64,000 bases of DNA from Citrus sinensis (Eukaryota > Streptophyta > Magnoliopsida > Sapindales > Rutaceae): the NCBI RefSeq assembly GCF_022201045.2, contig NC_068562.1, positions 9,158,001 to 9,222,000 of the forward strand, written 5' to 3'. Positions 46,972 to 58,265 of this stretch are shown one piece after another; position 1 is the first letter of the stretch, and every line of letters begins with the position of its first letter. The notes below the pieces were generated by a model. The model saw only the letters and a program-made list of their open reading frames with translations, did no database searches and was not told where the DNA came from. The position numbers and the translations under genes are program-made.

Positions 46972-49900
46972 TCAGACCGAATGTTGGTTGATGAAGTGTT
47001 GAGTTGTGTATAAGTTGCTCATGTTTTTCCTGTTATTGTATTTTCTGGATTGCGGCCTGGGTTTCTTCCACTTCATAAGGAAAAATGAGATGTATTCATA
47101 GTCCTTTTAAGGTTCACGCAAGCAATATGCAAAGCTATGTTGCACGTACGATATGTTTAGTCTTTTGAAAGGATCATGGAAGTGAAATAATGTTTGCCAA
47201 GAATGTAAATCAACAGAGGAGATTGTGTATAATTCTATGCTTGTTGCTTAGCTCCATCTTTCTTGCCGCTGCATTCCAAACCCAATGAGGTTCCGTGTGA
47301 GCATTAAATCTTAAAGTAAGCTTTTAAATAAGTCAAAATATTTTATTGTCTCTTCCCATATAAAATTGTGTTTCATATGGTAACTCGGGCTTACTAAGAC
47401 AAGGAGGCTAGCAAAAATGGAAATATAGTAAACATTAACATTCTATGAAAAAAATAAATTAATTTAATAAAAGTCATGAAAATTTAATCTCAATAAAATT
47501 ATACCACACTATCTTCTTTAATTGGTAAAATCGGATATTTGACCCAAAAAAATAAAAAATAAAAAAAAATAAAAAGCGAAAGTTTTGGATCATTGGAATT
47601 AGTATTTCTTTTGGAAAAAAAATAAATATAAATAAAACAAGAATAAAAAAGAGGACCAAAGGGGTGCACGTCCATAACTTTAGTAGTTTCTTTGACTGTC
47701 GACAGCTCCCCTTGTATCTTCATTTCGCATTGTTTTAGTTAAAAATCTTTTCACGCAAAACCCTCACAAGTCCAGATCTCTTATTGAATCTCACTGCATA
47801 TTCTCAAGTACCCAGAAATCAAAATCACTCGGTTTCCATGTTTCCCGCAAAACCCACTTCAAGATTCATCCTTTTCACCCTCTCTCTCCTTCTACTCATC
47901 TCATTCTTCACCACCACCACCATTGCAATTGCCTCTGATCTTGACACTGTCAAGGCAGAGATTACTGTCAAGGTATGCTAATTTAGTTCCTTAATTTCTC
48001 TTGTTTTTGGTATCTAATTTTGTTTTTTTGTTATATTTAACTCAGGTTAGTTTAACTCATAAAACCTTCTAGGTGATTTTTTCTAGTCATGCTATGCTCA
48101 CAAAAACAAAAATTAAAAATAAATAACTTTGGTGGGTGAAAAGTTGAAGCATGAGTAATCAAGGAATGATTTTAATACAGAAGGAATTTTAATTCTGTTT
48201 GGTTTTATGTAGTTAAAATGCGCAAGGCTAATAAACGGATTTTGTAGTGGAATAATCTCAAAATTCTATAATGAAGCTGCCACTGTGTTTTGTAGCTAAA
48301 ATGAGGCAATTGGATTGGCTAAGAGATGAGATTAATTGTAACAAAAGCTCATGTCTGTAATCAAATTTTAGGTTCATATCATATGCATTCTGAATTTTTT
48401 CTGGCTGCCTAAAGGACATTTGATCTTTGCAGAGCTTATCAATGCACAACTTCTATGTCGGTGAGGGTTCAGACTCCACTGGAGTTCCAACAAAGATGCT
48501 AACAATGAATGGCTCATTGAAGATAAGCGTGTACAACCCTGCTACAATATTTGGCATTCATGTCAGCTCCACGCCTATCGATGTCGTCTACTCAGAGATT
48601 GTTATTGCAACTGGGCAGGTGAGAACTCTGGTCTCAAACATGTCAACAACAACGAAAAATGTTAGTTTTTTCGGTCGTATTAAACTTCTCAATGCTAACA
48701 AGCAAAAGCCCTAATCATCTTGCAACGCTGCAACTTGTGATGACTTGCAGTTGAAGAAATATTATCAGCCAAGGAAAAGTCACCGAACTGTGTCGGTGAA
48801 CTTGCAAGGTAACAAGGTTCCACTCTACGGGGCAGGATCAGGTTTGACAATTACTCCAACCGGAGGTGAAGTTCCGTCGACACTGAAGTTTGGAATCCGA
48901 TCAAGAGGAGAAGCTGTGGGAAAGCTGGTGAAGACAACACACAAGAAGCAAATTACCTGCCCTTTAGTCATCGACATTCTCAGCACTAAGCCCATCAAGT
49001 TCAAGAAGAATGCATGCACATATGACTGATCAGACCGAATGTTGGTTGATGAAGTGTTGAGTTTTGTATAAGTTGCTCATGTTTTTCCTGTTATTGTATT
49101 TTCTGGATTGCGGCCTGGGTTTCTTCCACTTCATAAGGAAAAATGAGATGTATTCATAGTCCTTTTAAGGTTCACGCAAGCAATATGCAAAGCTATGTTG
49201 CACGTACGATATGTTTAGTCTTTTGAAAGGATCATGGAAGTGAAATAATGTTTGCCAAGAATGTAAATCAACAGAGGAGATTGTGTATAATTCTATGCTT
49301 GTTGCTTAGAGTCCATCTTTCTTGCTGCTGCATTCCAAACCCAATGAGGTTCCGTGTGTGCATTAAATCTTAAAGTAAGCGTTTAAATAAGTCAACTAAA
49401 TATTTTATTGTCTCTTCTCATATAAAATTGTGTTTCATATGGTAACTCGGGCTTACTAAGACAAGCAGGCTAGCAAAAATGGAAATATAGTAAACATTAA
49501 CATTCTATGGCAAAAATAAATTAATTTAATAAAAGTCATGAAAATTTAATCTCAATAAAATTATACCACACTATCTTCTTTAATTGGTAAAATCGGATAT
49601 TTGACCCAAAAAAATAAAAAATAAAAAAAAATAAAAAGCGAAAGTTTTGGATCATTGGAATTAGTATTTCTTTTGGAAAAAAAATAAATATAAATAAAAC
49701 AAGAATAAAAAAGAGGACCAAAGGGGTGCACGTCCATAACTTTAGTAGTTTCTTTGACTGTCGACAGCTCCCCTTGTATCTTCATTTCGCATTGTTTTAG
49801 TTAAAAATCTTTTCACGCAAAACCCTCACAAGTCCAGATCTCTTATTGAATCTCACTGCATATTCTCAAGTACCCAGAAATCAAAATCACTCGGTTTCCA

Positions 49901-50011
49901 TGTTTCCCGCAAAACCCACTTCAAGATTCATCCTTTTCACCCTCTCTCTCCTTCTACTCATCTCATTCTTCACCACCACCACCATTGCCATTGCCTCTGA
50001 TCTTGACACTG
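45895..50011. repeat. 2.06-kb direct tandem duplication joining two genes
   Basis: Copy 1 is 45895-47949 and copy 2 is 47950-50011. Each runs from tcaaggcagagattactgtc in LEA_2 exon 1, through LEA_2 introns, exons 2-3, 3' UTR and the PDI promoter, to the gatcttgacactg of PDI exon 1. The central junction reads gacactg|tcaaggcag with no more than one or two bases of shared sequence, suggesting end joining rather than recombination between repeats. By eye LEA_2 intron 1 differs at about 3 percent between copies while the last 450 bp (PDI promoter and leader) is almost identical. Confidence 0.93.
47838..49029 (+). CDS. Chimeric gene: PDI signal peptide fused to LEA_2 domain
   Basis: Exons 47838-47972, 48433-48618, 48751-49029; 199 residues. 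Exon 1 codes for residues 1-37 of the downstream PDI-like protein ([37 protein letters not shown]) and passes in frame into VKAEITVK, the last residues of LEA_2 exon 1. Exons 2-3 are the LEA_2 domain to the natural stop. Donor gtatgc, donor gtgaga and both acceptors are intact. The promoter is a copy of the PDI promoter. Compared with the parent LEA_2 protein, it loses the 115-residue cytosolic region and membrane helix and gains a cleavable-looking signal peptide, so the predicted product is a secreted or luminal LEA_2 domain. Against the parent, exon 2 has one silent change and exon 3 has three replacements (S to G, S to T, V to A) and five silent ones. Expression is unproven. Confidence 0.8.
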
Positions 50012-53000
50012 AAAATGGTAATGATAACGATGACGTGGATAATGAACTTGATGAGTTACTAGCAATTGATCAAGAAGAGCAAGAACATGAACAAGATTCT
50101 CAAGTGGATGATGCGGACTCGAAATTCTCTGAGGCACAGGTGCTGTCAAGGGCACAGAGGATAGTTGTTGAGTTGAACACAGAGAATTGGAAAAAGGTTA
50201 CTGAAGGGAATGAGTTTGTTCTGGTTCTTGGATATGCCCCTTGGTGTCCAAGGAGTGCTGAGCTCATGCCTCAGTTTGCTGAGGCTGCTACTTTGCTTAA
50301 GGAATTGAAATGTCCTATTTTGATGGCTAAGCTTGACGCTGATAGATACCCCAAGGCTGCTGCTGCACTTGAGATCAAAGGGTTCCCTACTTTGCTCTTT
50401 TTCGTCAATGGCACCGCTCAGGCTTACACCGGTGGATTTTCTGCGTAAGTTCTGCTTATTGATTTTTTTTTGTTCTATTTTGTTGTCCGTTTATAACTTC
50501 TTTTTTCCTACAAATGTTGTCTAGGGCCTTAAATAACATAAAGATGTAATTTTTGGGTTGTTTTCTTTGTGAATTTATGCTTAATTGTCTAAATTTGAGC
50601 AGCACCTTTACTTGACCAAAGTATACGTGCCCTCCTTTTTTGTATGATTGTAATAGTTTGATTTTAGAAATAAGTGGGTAGTGCTACTAAAACCTTAATA
50701 TGTGTGTTAACTTGTTAAATGGGTTGTGCGGAATCAGGCAAGATATTGTGGTATGGGCTAGGAAAAAGACTGGTGCTCCTGTTATGAGAACAAACACTGT
50801 GAATGAGGCAGAAGAATTTCTCAAGAAGTACCAAACTTTTGTTCTCGGCATGTTTAAGAAATTTGAGGTATGTGGCTTTGGATTATTTTTTGTGTTTGCT
50901 CATAGTATTCGTGAAATTCTAGATCCTGATTTGGAATCAGACTACTACTTTTGTACAAGTTCTTTTTGCTAATGCTGTTTTTAATCCAAAGGGTGTCTGT
51001 ACTTGGTTTCAGAGGAAAATCATGCAGAATAAAATGATTGCATCCAATTAATTTTAATATGTTGCTCAGATGAATACAGTTACGAATCATAGAGATGGAA
51101 TTTATTTTGATTAATGAAGCTGGGTCATTGCCTAGCTTCTCGACAGGTATCCCCTAATTTAGCTAAATTGATATTTTCTGCTTCTAAGTTTAGGGTGTTG
51201 ATGATAAAGACGGTACACCCTGTGGATGGTAACACAACAAAGCTAATATTATTTGGTGTATTCTAACATTCTGGTCAAACTTGGCTTGTTTCAAGTGATG
51301 CAGACCCAGATTTAAGTAATTCTTACTGGCAAAACTGGTTGGACCAAGAATTGGCTGCTTTGCTTTTATAATTGTATATGAAGTCAAATGTAGCAATTGA
51401 ACATTTTTGAAAGCACTCTGCGAATTGAAATTTGTCTAGATGTGAAGTCTCTCTCTCTTTTTTTCTCTGTTGCTTAGGTAATATGTTTTGGATTACCAAT
51501 TGTTTGGTTGATCATGCGGTTCAGATTCCTTCAAGTGGTAGACTAGTAGTGAGCTTGTCATTCTGAATAATATCTTGCCCACTTTTGAAGTGATAATGTA
51601 GCCAAACAAAAAAAAATGTGATAGTGATATGAGCATTATCTCACATCCTATAACAATTTCATGGTCAGTTTATATAGTTTAGGAACTTCATGGCTACTTT
51701 CTCATCTTTCAGCTTGTCATACAAATTGTTTTGTGTCGCTAATGTTTTAAAATAAATAGTCAAGATCGTTTTAAATAAGATATGTTTCAGCTGCATTTGC
51801 TTATGTACTGGTGTTCATTTTACATGACACACAAATATTCTCAGGGATCCGATTATGAAGAATTTGTAAAAACAGCAGCTGCAGATAATGAAATCCAGTT
51901 TGTTGAAACAAGCAACTTTGAGGTTGCCAAAGTCCTGTACCCTGATATCAAATCTACCGACCACTTCCTTGGAATTGTTAAAAGTGAGCCAGATAGATAC
52001 ACTGGATATGGTGAGTTGGTGATTTTACAATAATATTTCTGTTGTTGGCATATTGGTTTGCCCTGAAATACTTTTTGATTGGTTACTACTTTCGCATCTT
52101 GTTAAAACTTATGCTTTGTTAGCAAATGCTTCAAGGGAGTGGCTGTTTTTATTGCATTTACCAAATGTGGTCAGCTTGTTAACTAAGAAATTTCATCAGT
52201 ATCATATCTTATATAATATTGTTAATTTGAAACCAAACTTTGAAAAATTTTTAGACAACATAAATTTAAAATTCATTCAACCTTAGTTGTTTTCTTGTTT
52301 CCATACAGTATGAGCAAGAATTTCCTGAGTTAATGAAAAATAAATTTGTTTGGTTTTGCAGAAGAGACCTTCATAATGGACAAAATATTGCAGTTTTTGA
52401 ACTACAACAAGTTTCCATTAGTTACCAAACTGACTGATATAAATTCTGCCAGTGTTCACTCCAGCCCTATCAAACTTCAGGTTGCAATAATTCCAACTTA
52501 TTATTTTTCGTTTAAGCTTTTATCTTGTTTTATTTCTTTACACAAATATTATTCTTTGGACCTTTTCCCAAATAAGATTATGAGTTAAACAAGGAATTAA
52601 ACTGCTTAATGGAGAGGGAGCTTCAACATTACAGCACTCATAATTCTGTGGAAAGATAATTCACCATTTTTGCCTTTTGTTAGTCCCGTCTGTAACAACT
52701 TAAGTTGATTTCTTGCCTTGCCAAGATTGTGTTGATCATAAGCTATACTTGCATTGATCATTAACTGTACTTGCATGCTAACGAGGTAAAGCTTGTGATC
52801 CAGGTTTATGTCTTTGCAAAAGCTGATGATTTAAAGAGTCTTCTTGAGCCACTTGAAGATATAGCAAGAAATTTCAAGGGAAAGGTATTTAGTTTTAGAA
52901 TTGTTGAAGCTACTAAAGAAAACCATAATCTTTTGCAATTATATTCTGATAATGTTATTATCTTGGTGCAGATCATGTTTACAGCAGTAGATATCGCAGA

Positions 53001-54672
53001 TGAAGACCTGGCGAAGCCATTTTTAACTTTATTTGGGCTTGAAGAATCAAAGAACACTGTGGTTAGATTTCAATATTGACTATTAGCTGTCTTTTGAGTA
53101 TCCTTTAACTGAAGCTGTAAACTGATAGCTTCTTGTCTGTCTGATAGGTGACTGCCTTTGATAACAAAGCCATTTCAAAGTTTTTGTTGGAGTCAGATCT
53201 CACGCCAAGCAACATAGAAGTAAATTTCTCATCTGTTTGGTGTGTACTTTTCTGAAACATCTACATAGGCTAATTACTTTGTCTGAAATGATATTTTTAG
53301 GAGTTTTGCTCAAGGCTTCTGCATGGTACTCTGACGCCTTACTTGAAATCACAGCCAATACCAGATAACGTGAGTGCGATATTTCTTACTCGTTGGATGA
53401 GCACTTGGGATCCTGTTTGTATTATCTAAATTTATATTTTATTTTTCAATCTCGGATTTCAAAAAATGTTCAACCTGACATCTTTTTCAATTCTTTAATT
53501 TTTTTTCATTTAAAATGTCAAATTTATTGATGAGTGTCAAACTTGCAGACAAACGCAAACGTGCAGATTGTTGTGGGAAAGACATTTGACGACTTGGTTT
53601 TGAACAGTCACAAGGATGTTCTTCTAGAGGTTTGCATATGTTCTTTCTGTCTGCATATAGCTCTTTTTTATGTTTAAATGGTGATAAGATCTTGTTTAAG
53701 CTATTCGATAATCATACTCATTATACTGTATTTAGGTGTGCCTATTGAACAGAAGATGAAATCATTCAAGTGCACCATTTGTCATTGTTCTAATATATGT
53801 AAAGTATTGTGTTGTTTGATAAACCTCAAAACATGATCCAATGACTGGTCAGAGTGCTGAAGCATGCATGCCACAATCTCCATAAAAGTGGAATCATAAG
53901 TAATAGAGGATATTGCTTCTCCTTTATCTTGTTGAACAATGGATCTCATTTGTCTGCATTAGTACTCTTGCTTTGATGCATGTAATCGGACTTCTGATCT
54001 GTTGGAATTTTATGCACTTTGGTGAAATACCTTGTTTCAATCGATGCAAAATAGGTATATACACCATGGTGTGTCAGATGTGAGACAACTAGCAAGCAAA
54101 TCGAAAAGCTGGCTAAGCACTTCAAGGGTTTGGACAATCTAGTCATTGCAAAGATAGATGCTTCTGCAAATGAGCATCCAAAACTGCAGGTGTGTGTTTC
54201 AGAAACTTAGTCCCCAGAATCTTCTTGCAATTTTGTTATACATTTCAGAATATTTACAAAAGAGAAAAGAAAAAGGATATGTTTCTGACAATATTTAGTT
54301 TTTAGAAATTGGAGCTCAATTGAGAAACGTTTTAGACCTCATTATAGTTCATAAAGAATGATGATAGCTTATGAATTGTCGTTATATGTCATTGCAGGTT
54401 GAAGAGTACCCAACACTTCTATTCTACCCAGCTGGTGATAAAGCAAATCCGGTAATTGTCTAATAATATATGCCTATTCATTTATTTTGTCTAATATGTA
54501 CTCTTATCTTTCTAATGTAAGACTTTCATTTTCTGGACAGATCAAAGTTTCAGCAAGGTCCAGCTCAAAGAACATAGCAGCATTTATCAAGGAACAATTG
54601 AAAGAAAAAGATCAATCCCCAAAAGATGAACAATTGAAAGAAAAGGATCAAGCTCCCAAAGATGAATTATAG
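49900..54672 (+). CDS. PDIL1-5: Protein disulfide isomerase-like, PDIL1-5/1-6 type
   Basis: ER-lumen thioredoxin-fold protein. Exons: 49900-50444, 50738-50867, 51845-52010, 52362-52480, 52804-52884, 52972-53061, 53148-53219, 53301-53369, 53549-53629, 54055-54189, 54398-54451, 54541-54672; all phases agree; 557 residues. Signal peptide 1-33, acidic linker 34-75, domain a with active site WCPRS at 115-119 (second Cys replaced by Ser), then redox-silent b and b' regions ([40 protein letters not shown]), domain a' with WCVRC at 456-460, and C-terminal KDEL for ER retention. The one-Cys first site matches what I recall of the PDIL1-5/1-6 subgroup (WCARS), so it is ancestral. The last exon carries a duplicated LKEKDQ(S/A)PKDE unit. 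Its promoter and first 37 codons were duplicated to make the chimeric gene. Confidence 0.93.
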
Positions 54673-55179
54673 ATCTTATAGTGATTTGGAATATTGAAAC
54701 TTTTAACAGAAAAAGGAAAAAGGAAAAAAAAAGAGAAAAAAAGAAAGGCAAACCAAGCAGAAGGAGATGAAGCAGGGAAACAATGTGAATCAGTTTATTA
54801 GTATATTATTAGTAAAAATCCTGGAAGATCTGTTTTCAAAATTCAAATGCTTCCGGTACTTTGAATCTGCTTGCATTATTAGGTATCCAATTCTTAGAGA
54901 TACGAGTTATAACTACTGCCAGCAGTGATGCTGAATAAAAACAAATTCGGATTTTCTTTACTTTAATAGTAGGATTTTGGCTCCCTTGTAACCTCATTTA
55001 TATGTATACTCTTTGAGCTATATTGCTTAGCATTAAAGAAAACAGAAAGAAAATACTATTTCATTACGTTTCTTGACTGCATCTGTACTTGATGAAGTTG
55101 GAATCTCTATTTGATTGTTGTGAAGTTGTATACTTATGGTCAGTGCAACTGGATTCTGGAAACATTCCAGGACTAAAGT
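54673..55179. other. PDIL 3' UTR and spacer
   Basis: A purine-rich AAAAAG stretch follows the PDIL stop (54708-54770), then AT-rich sequence. No gene seen. Confidence 0.5.
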
Positions 55180-55475
55180 TCATATAAAAAATATCGACAA
55201 ATCATTTTGCTCAATCTTTTCAATCATGTTTGCCATGCCTACCCCACCTGTTTGATAAGAAAGAAGAGTTCATTGATAAAAAAACGTGAGCAATTTCCAT
55301 TTTCAGTCTCTGAAAGGCCTTGGAAACAATCTTGTCGTGTGATCCCAGTTTTATGAAAGAAAATGCAGTGAAGACAGACCCCAAGTTTTTACATACCTAG
55401 TGATTCTCCGCTAACTAAGATCAATGAAGATAATTCGAAAAGCTCTTCCTAATATATCAAATGACCGGCCTTATA
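55180..55475 (-). pseudogene. TauE/SafE-type membrane protein remnant 1
   Basis: A terminal exon at 55180-55247 with a good acceptor encodes (G)GVGMANMIEKIEQNDLSIFF. To its right, ending at donor ctag|gtatgt (55397), is a decayed piece of the preceding exon: LGRAFRIIFIDLS in one frame, then VSGESLG in another, matching the family stretch GRASLIIFxLxFTIFVSAxxLG. No earlier exon could be traced. It is thus a broken 3' piece of a TauE/SafE (sulfite exporter-like) gene, related to the copy 1.7 kb to the right. Confidence 0.7.
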
Positions 55476-56901
55476 TATGGGTAGGTAGTCTTAATCATGT
55501 TTACTTTCAGAATATTATGTAAAATATATATATGATTTTACGATATTATGCATGAACAGAAGTTTCAGAATATTATGTACAAAAATACATATGATTTTAG
55601 GATCTCACTGGTCATTCTTTCTTGTCAACATTGGTGGCTCATGACGGTTATGGCAATAAGCCAAGCCTTGGTATGGCCTACCGCAGTGACGGCGAGGCTA
55701 ATTAAGGGTTAATGCTCTTTCAGTTTCTAGGACTTGAGCCAAATGCTTGGTTGGTCCTCATATTTTTTAGAATTACTCAGACTATATGTGCTCTTATATA
55801 TGTCTCCGCTAAAATTTATGCTTTCTTTACTTATACGTTATTGACTACGATAATACTCTTAGTTAAAAAATAAAAAAGGAAAAATATTGATATTGAGTAA
55901 TTTGTTTTAATAAATACTGTCTTAATTGCAAAAATATAGTTTTTGCATTTGAAAATTACTTTTTCAATTCCAAAAAATATCAAAATTTAAATTTTCTCTA
56001 ATTTTCAGCTGCAACAACATATCAAATTTATCTAAAGAAGAAATTAATTAACTACCCAAGGCACTGCAAATTCTCAGTATAGAGTTCACGGAAGTGACCT
56101 TTGATCTGAGTGAGTCTATGTAACCTTTGAGTCTCTTGGTATCTTTCTTGAGATAATTAAAAGCAGTTTTTCACGCTTGGATTATTAATTACCAGGGGAT
56201 TGAATTCAAGATAAATCGTTCTTGATTAAAGTCGTTCATCAATATTTGTAATATGATTCCTTTTTCCTTTAAATAGATAACAAATCAACAAATAAATACA
56301 TGTAAAATTTCCTTGTTCCATCATTATGTAACTTGCCATAGCAAGTAAGATCTGAATACAAGATTGCAGATTGAAATGATGTAAACAACTTATTTCTTAA
56401 GTTTTAACAAAAATGGTGTTTATGAATTTCTTAAAAAAAATACTTATTTGATAAGTTTTTTTTTTTCATTGTCACAGTAGTTTTTAAAAATAGGTAAGAA
56501 ATTACTTTTTATATGCAGTTTATTAAACGAACCACCACACATTTTTAAAGTTCCTATTATAACCTTAATATTTCAACAAAAAATAATTGTGTTTTACATT
56601 TTCACAAACTCTAATATACTAATAAAAGACAATTTAAAATTATATCTATTTTGATAATTATATTATAAAACAACACTTTCGTAATAAAATTTACCAAAAG
56701 AATATACTCTTCTTTTCAAATTCATAGCAAACGCAATAATATAATTTACCAAATACTGAATTGCTTTTTTAATTGGTAGCTTATTTCATCTACGAAAAAA
56801 TAGCTTATTTCATCTACAAAGAAAAAATAGCTTATTTCATCAACTACTACAATCCCAAACCCCCATAAATGTTGTTAGTAACTTCAATTTGTAACCTTAA
56901 T
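55476..56901. other. Spacer between two TauE/SafE pieces
   Basis: AT-rich with no gene recognised. A small direct repeat (agcttatttcatctac) occurs at about 56778-56840, and a repeat of cagaatattatgta at about 55508 and 55567. Confidence 0.45.
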
Positions 56902-57377
56902 TTATGTATATGAACAAATGCTGTCGAATCCCATGTACTCCTTGTGTTCAATCCTTTTTATCACTTTTGCTAAGCCTACACCACCTGTTTTTTTAAAAAG
57001 CAAAATCATTCGGCAGTTTAAATGTTCATAATAGAAATTTCATAATCCATTGCTAGAAATTGCAATAAGTGCATGAATTATGAGCAGCATACCTAGTGTT
57101 AATGCACTCACAAAGATTGTGAAGGACAGAGTGAAAATGATTATAGAAGCTCTGGCGAATATATTGATTAACTTTCGTACCACATATTGTCCTACAATTG
57201 CAGCAATGGTCGCCACGGCAAAGAAGTAGATAGCTGTGAAATCACTCAAAAATGATCAATAAATAATCCAAATTTGAAGCTTTGCCATAAGAATTTTACA
57301 CTAAATTGATACTTGGGTAATAAGCTACCGTAAGGTACTGGAAAACCCTTCAAAAGGTAATACTCTACAATGGATAT
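56902..57377 (-). pseudogene. TauE/SafE-type membrane protein, 3' exons cut by a Ty3 element
   Basis: Polytopic membrane protein of the TauE/SafE family (putative anion or sulfur-oxyanion transport). Three exons remain (minus): a partial one 57329-57377 (VEYYLLKGFPVPY), then 57093-57233 (AIYFFAVATIAAIVGQYVVR, KLINIFARASIIIFTLSFTI, FVSALTLG), then 56902-56984 (GVGLAKVIKRIEHKEYMGFD, SICSYT, stop). Splice sites and phases are good. The first listed exon is interrupted at about 57378 by the retroelement, in opposite orientation. The upstream part, if it survives, is beyond the window. Without the insertion this copy would look functional at its 3' end, so it was probably broken by the insertion. 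Confidence 0.8.
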
Positions 57378-58188
57378 TGTTTGGGAGAGATACTGTTTGG
57401 GAGAAATACGTCGACGAGACCAGGAATGACGAGCAGATATGACGAGCAGATATCTGATGGCAGAGTCCTGCGAACCGGTGTGTTCCGTAAAAGCCTGGTG
57501 CGCGGAGGAACAGGAGCAGAAATATCCTGCTCGTCCACGATGTTGTCATCCGCGAGGCCAATTCCCTATAAGAGGTATACGGCCATTCCGGCTAGAGGTC
57601 GATAGGCGAGGAGACCCGGTCGACGGCAGTTGGCAAGACATGCTCTCCAGCCCGAGAATCTAGGCACGACAGCCATGCTTTCCCCTGAACCGTGGCGTAA
57701 CACGCAAGGTCTCACAGGACCACGACAGCCACGCTTTCCCCTGAACCGTGGCGTAACACGCAAGATCTCACAGAACCACGACAGCCACGCTTTCCCTTGA
57801 ACCATGGCGTAACACGCAAGATCCCCTGTTTGCCCATAACGCAGCAGTCAGAGCCCCAGACTGTCTCGAAAAAAGCGGAAAACTGGGATTCAGAGGAAGC
57901 CTATAAAAAGGTAGCCAACGAAGGTAAAAGGGTTAGCAATTTTGATTCTAAAAGAGAGAAAACAATCTAAGAGCCATAAGATTTGTGGCAAGCGTTCCCC
58001 GAACCTTCATATCTGACTTGAGCGTCGGAGGGTTTGCGCCGGGAAAACAACCGGCGTACTCTGACTTGTCTGTGTGCGCAGGAACCTCCGAGGAAGAAGC
58101 CTTACGCGGAGACCTCCTGGTCGTGGTGAAGTTGATCGAGCAGAGATCCTGGTCGTAGGCCGAGGAGAACCAGAATCTCGCATCAACA
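57378..58188 (+). repeat. 5' LTR of the Ty3/Gypsy element
   Basis: About 810 bp, starting near tgtttgggag and ending catcaaca just before the primer site. A TATA-like ctataaaaag at 57901-57910 is well placed to set the transcript start near 57930. It contains three copies of a 56-bp repeat. The right end is secure from the primer site; the left end is inferred. Confidence 0.75.
57665..57824. repeat. Three 56-bp tandem repeats within the LTR
   Basis: Units start at 57665, 57721 and 57777, each beginning cacgacagcca(t/c)gctttcc and continuing cgtggcgtaacacgcaag. They lie in the promoter half (U3) of the LTR, where repeats often act as enhancers. They are nearly identical, pointing to recent expansion. 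Confidence 0.9.
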
Positions 58189-58265
58189 TTTTGGCGCCGT
58201 CTGTGGGGACCAGAGCAAAAAGCTTCTGTTGATAGCAAGAAGAGGGGTGAAGCAAGTGAAAAGCA

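Noticed and set aside
47474-47723. Minus-strand frames rich in Phe/Ile (also at 49536-49785)
   Set aside because: They arise from A/T-rich promoter DNA of the PDI-like gene and are duplicated only because the promoter is.
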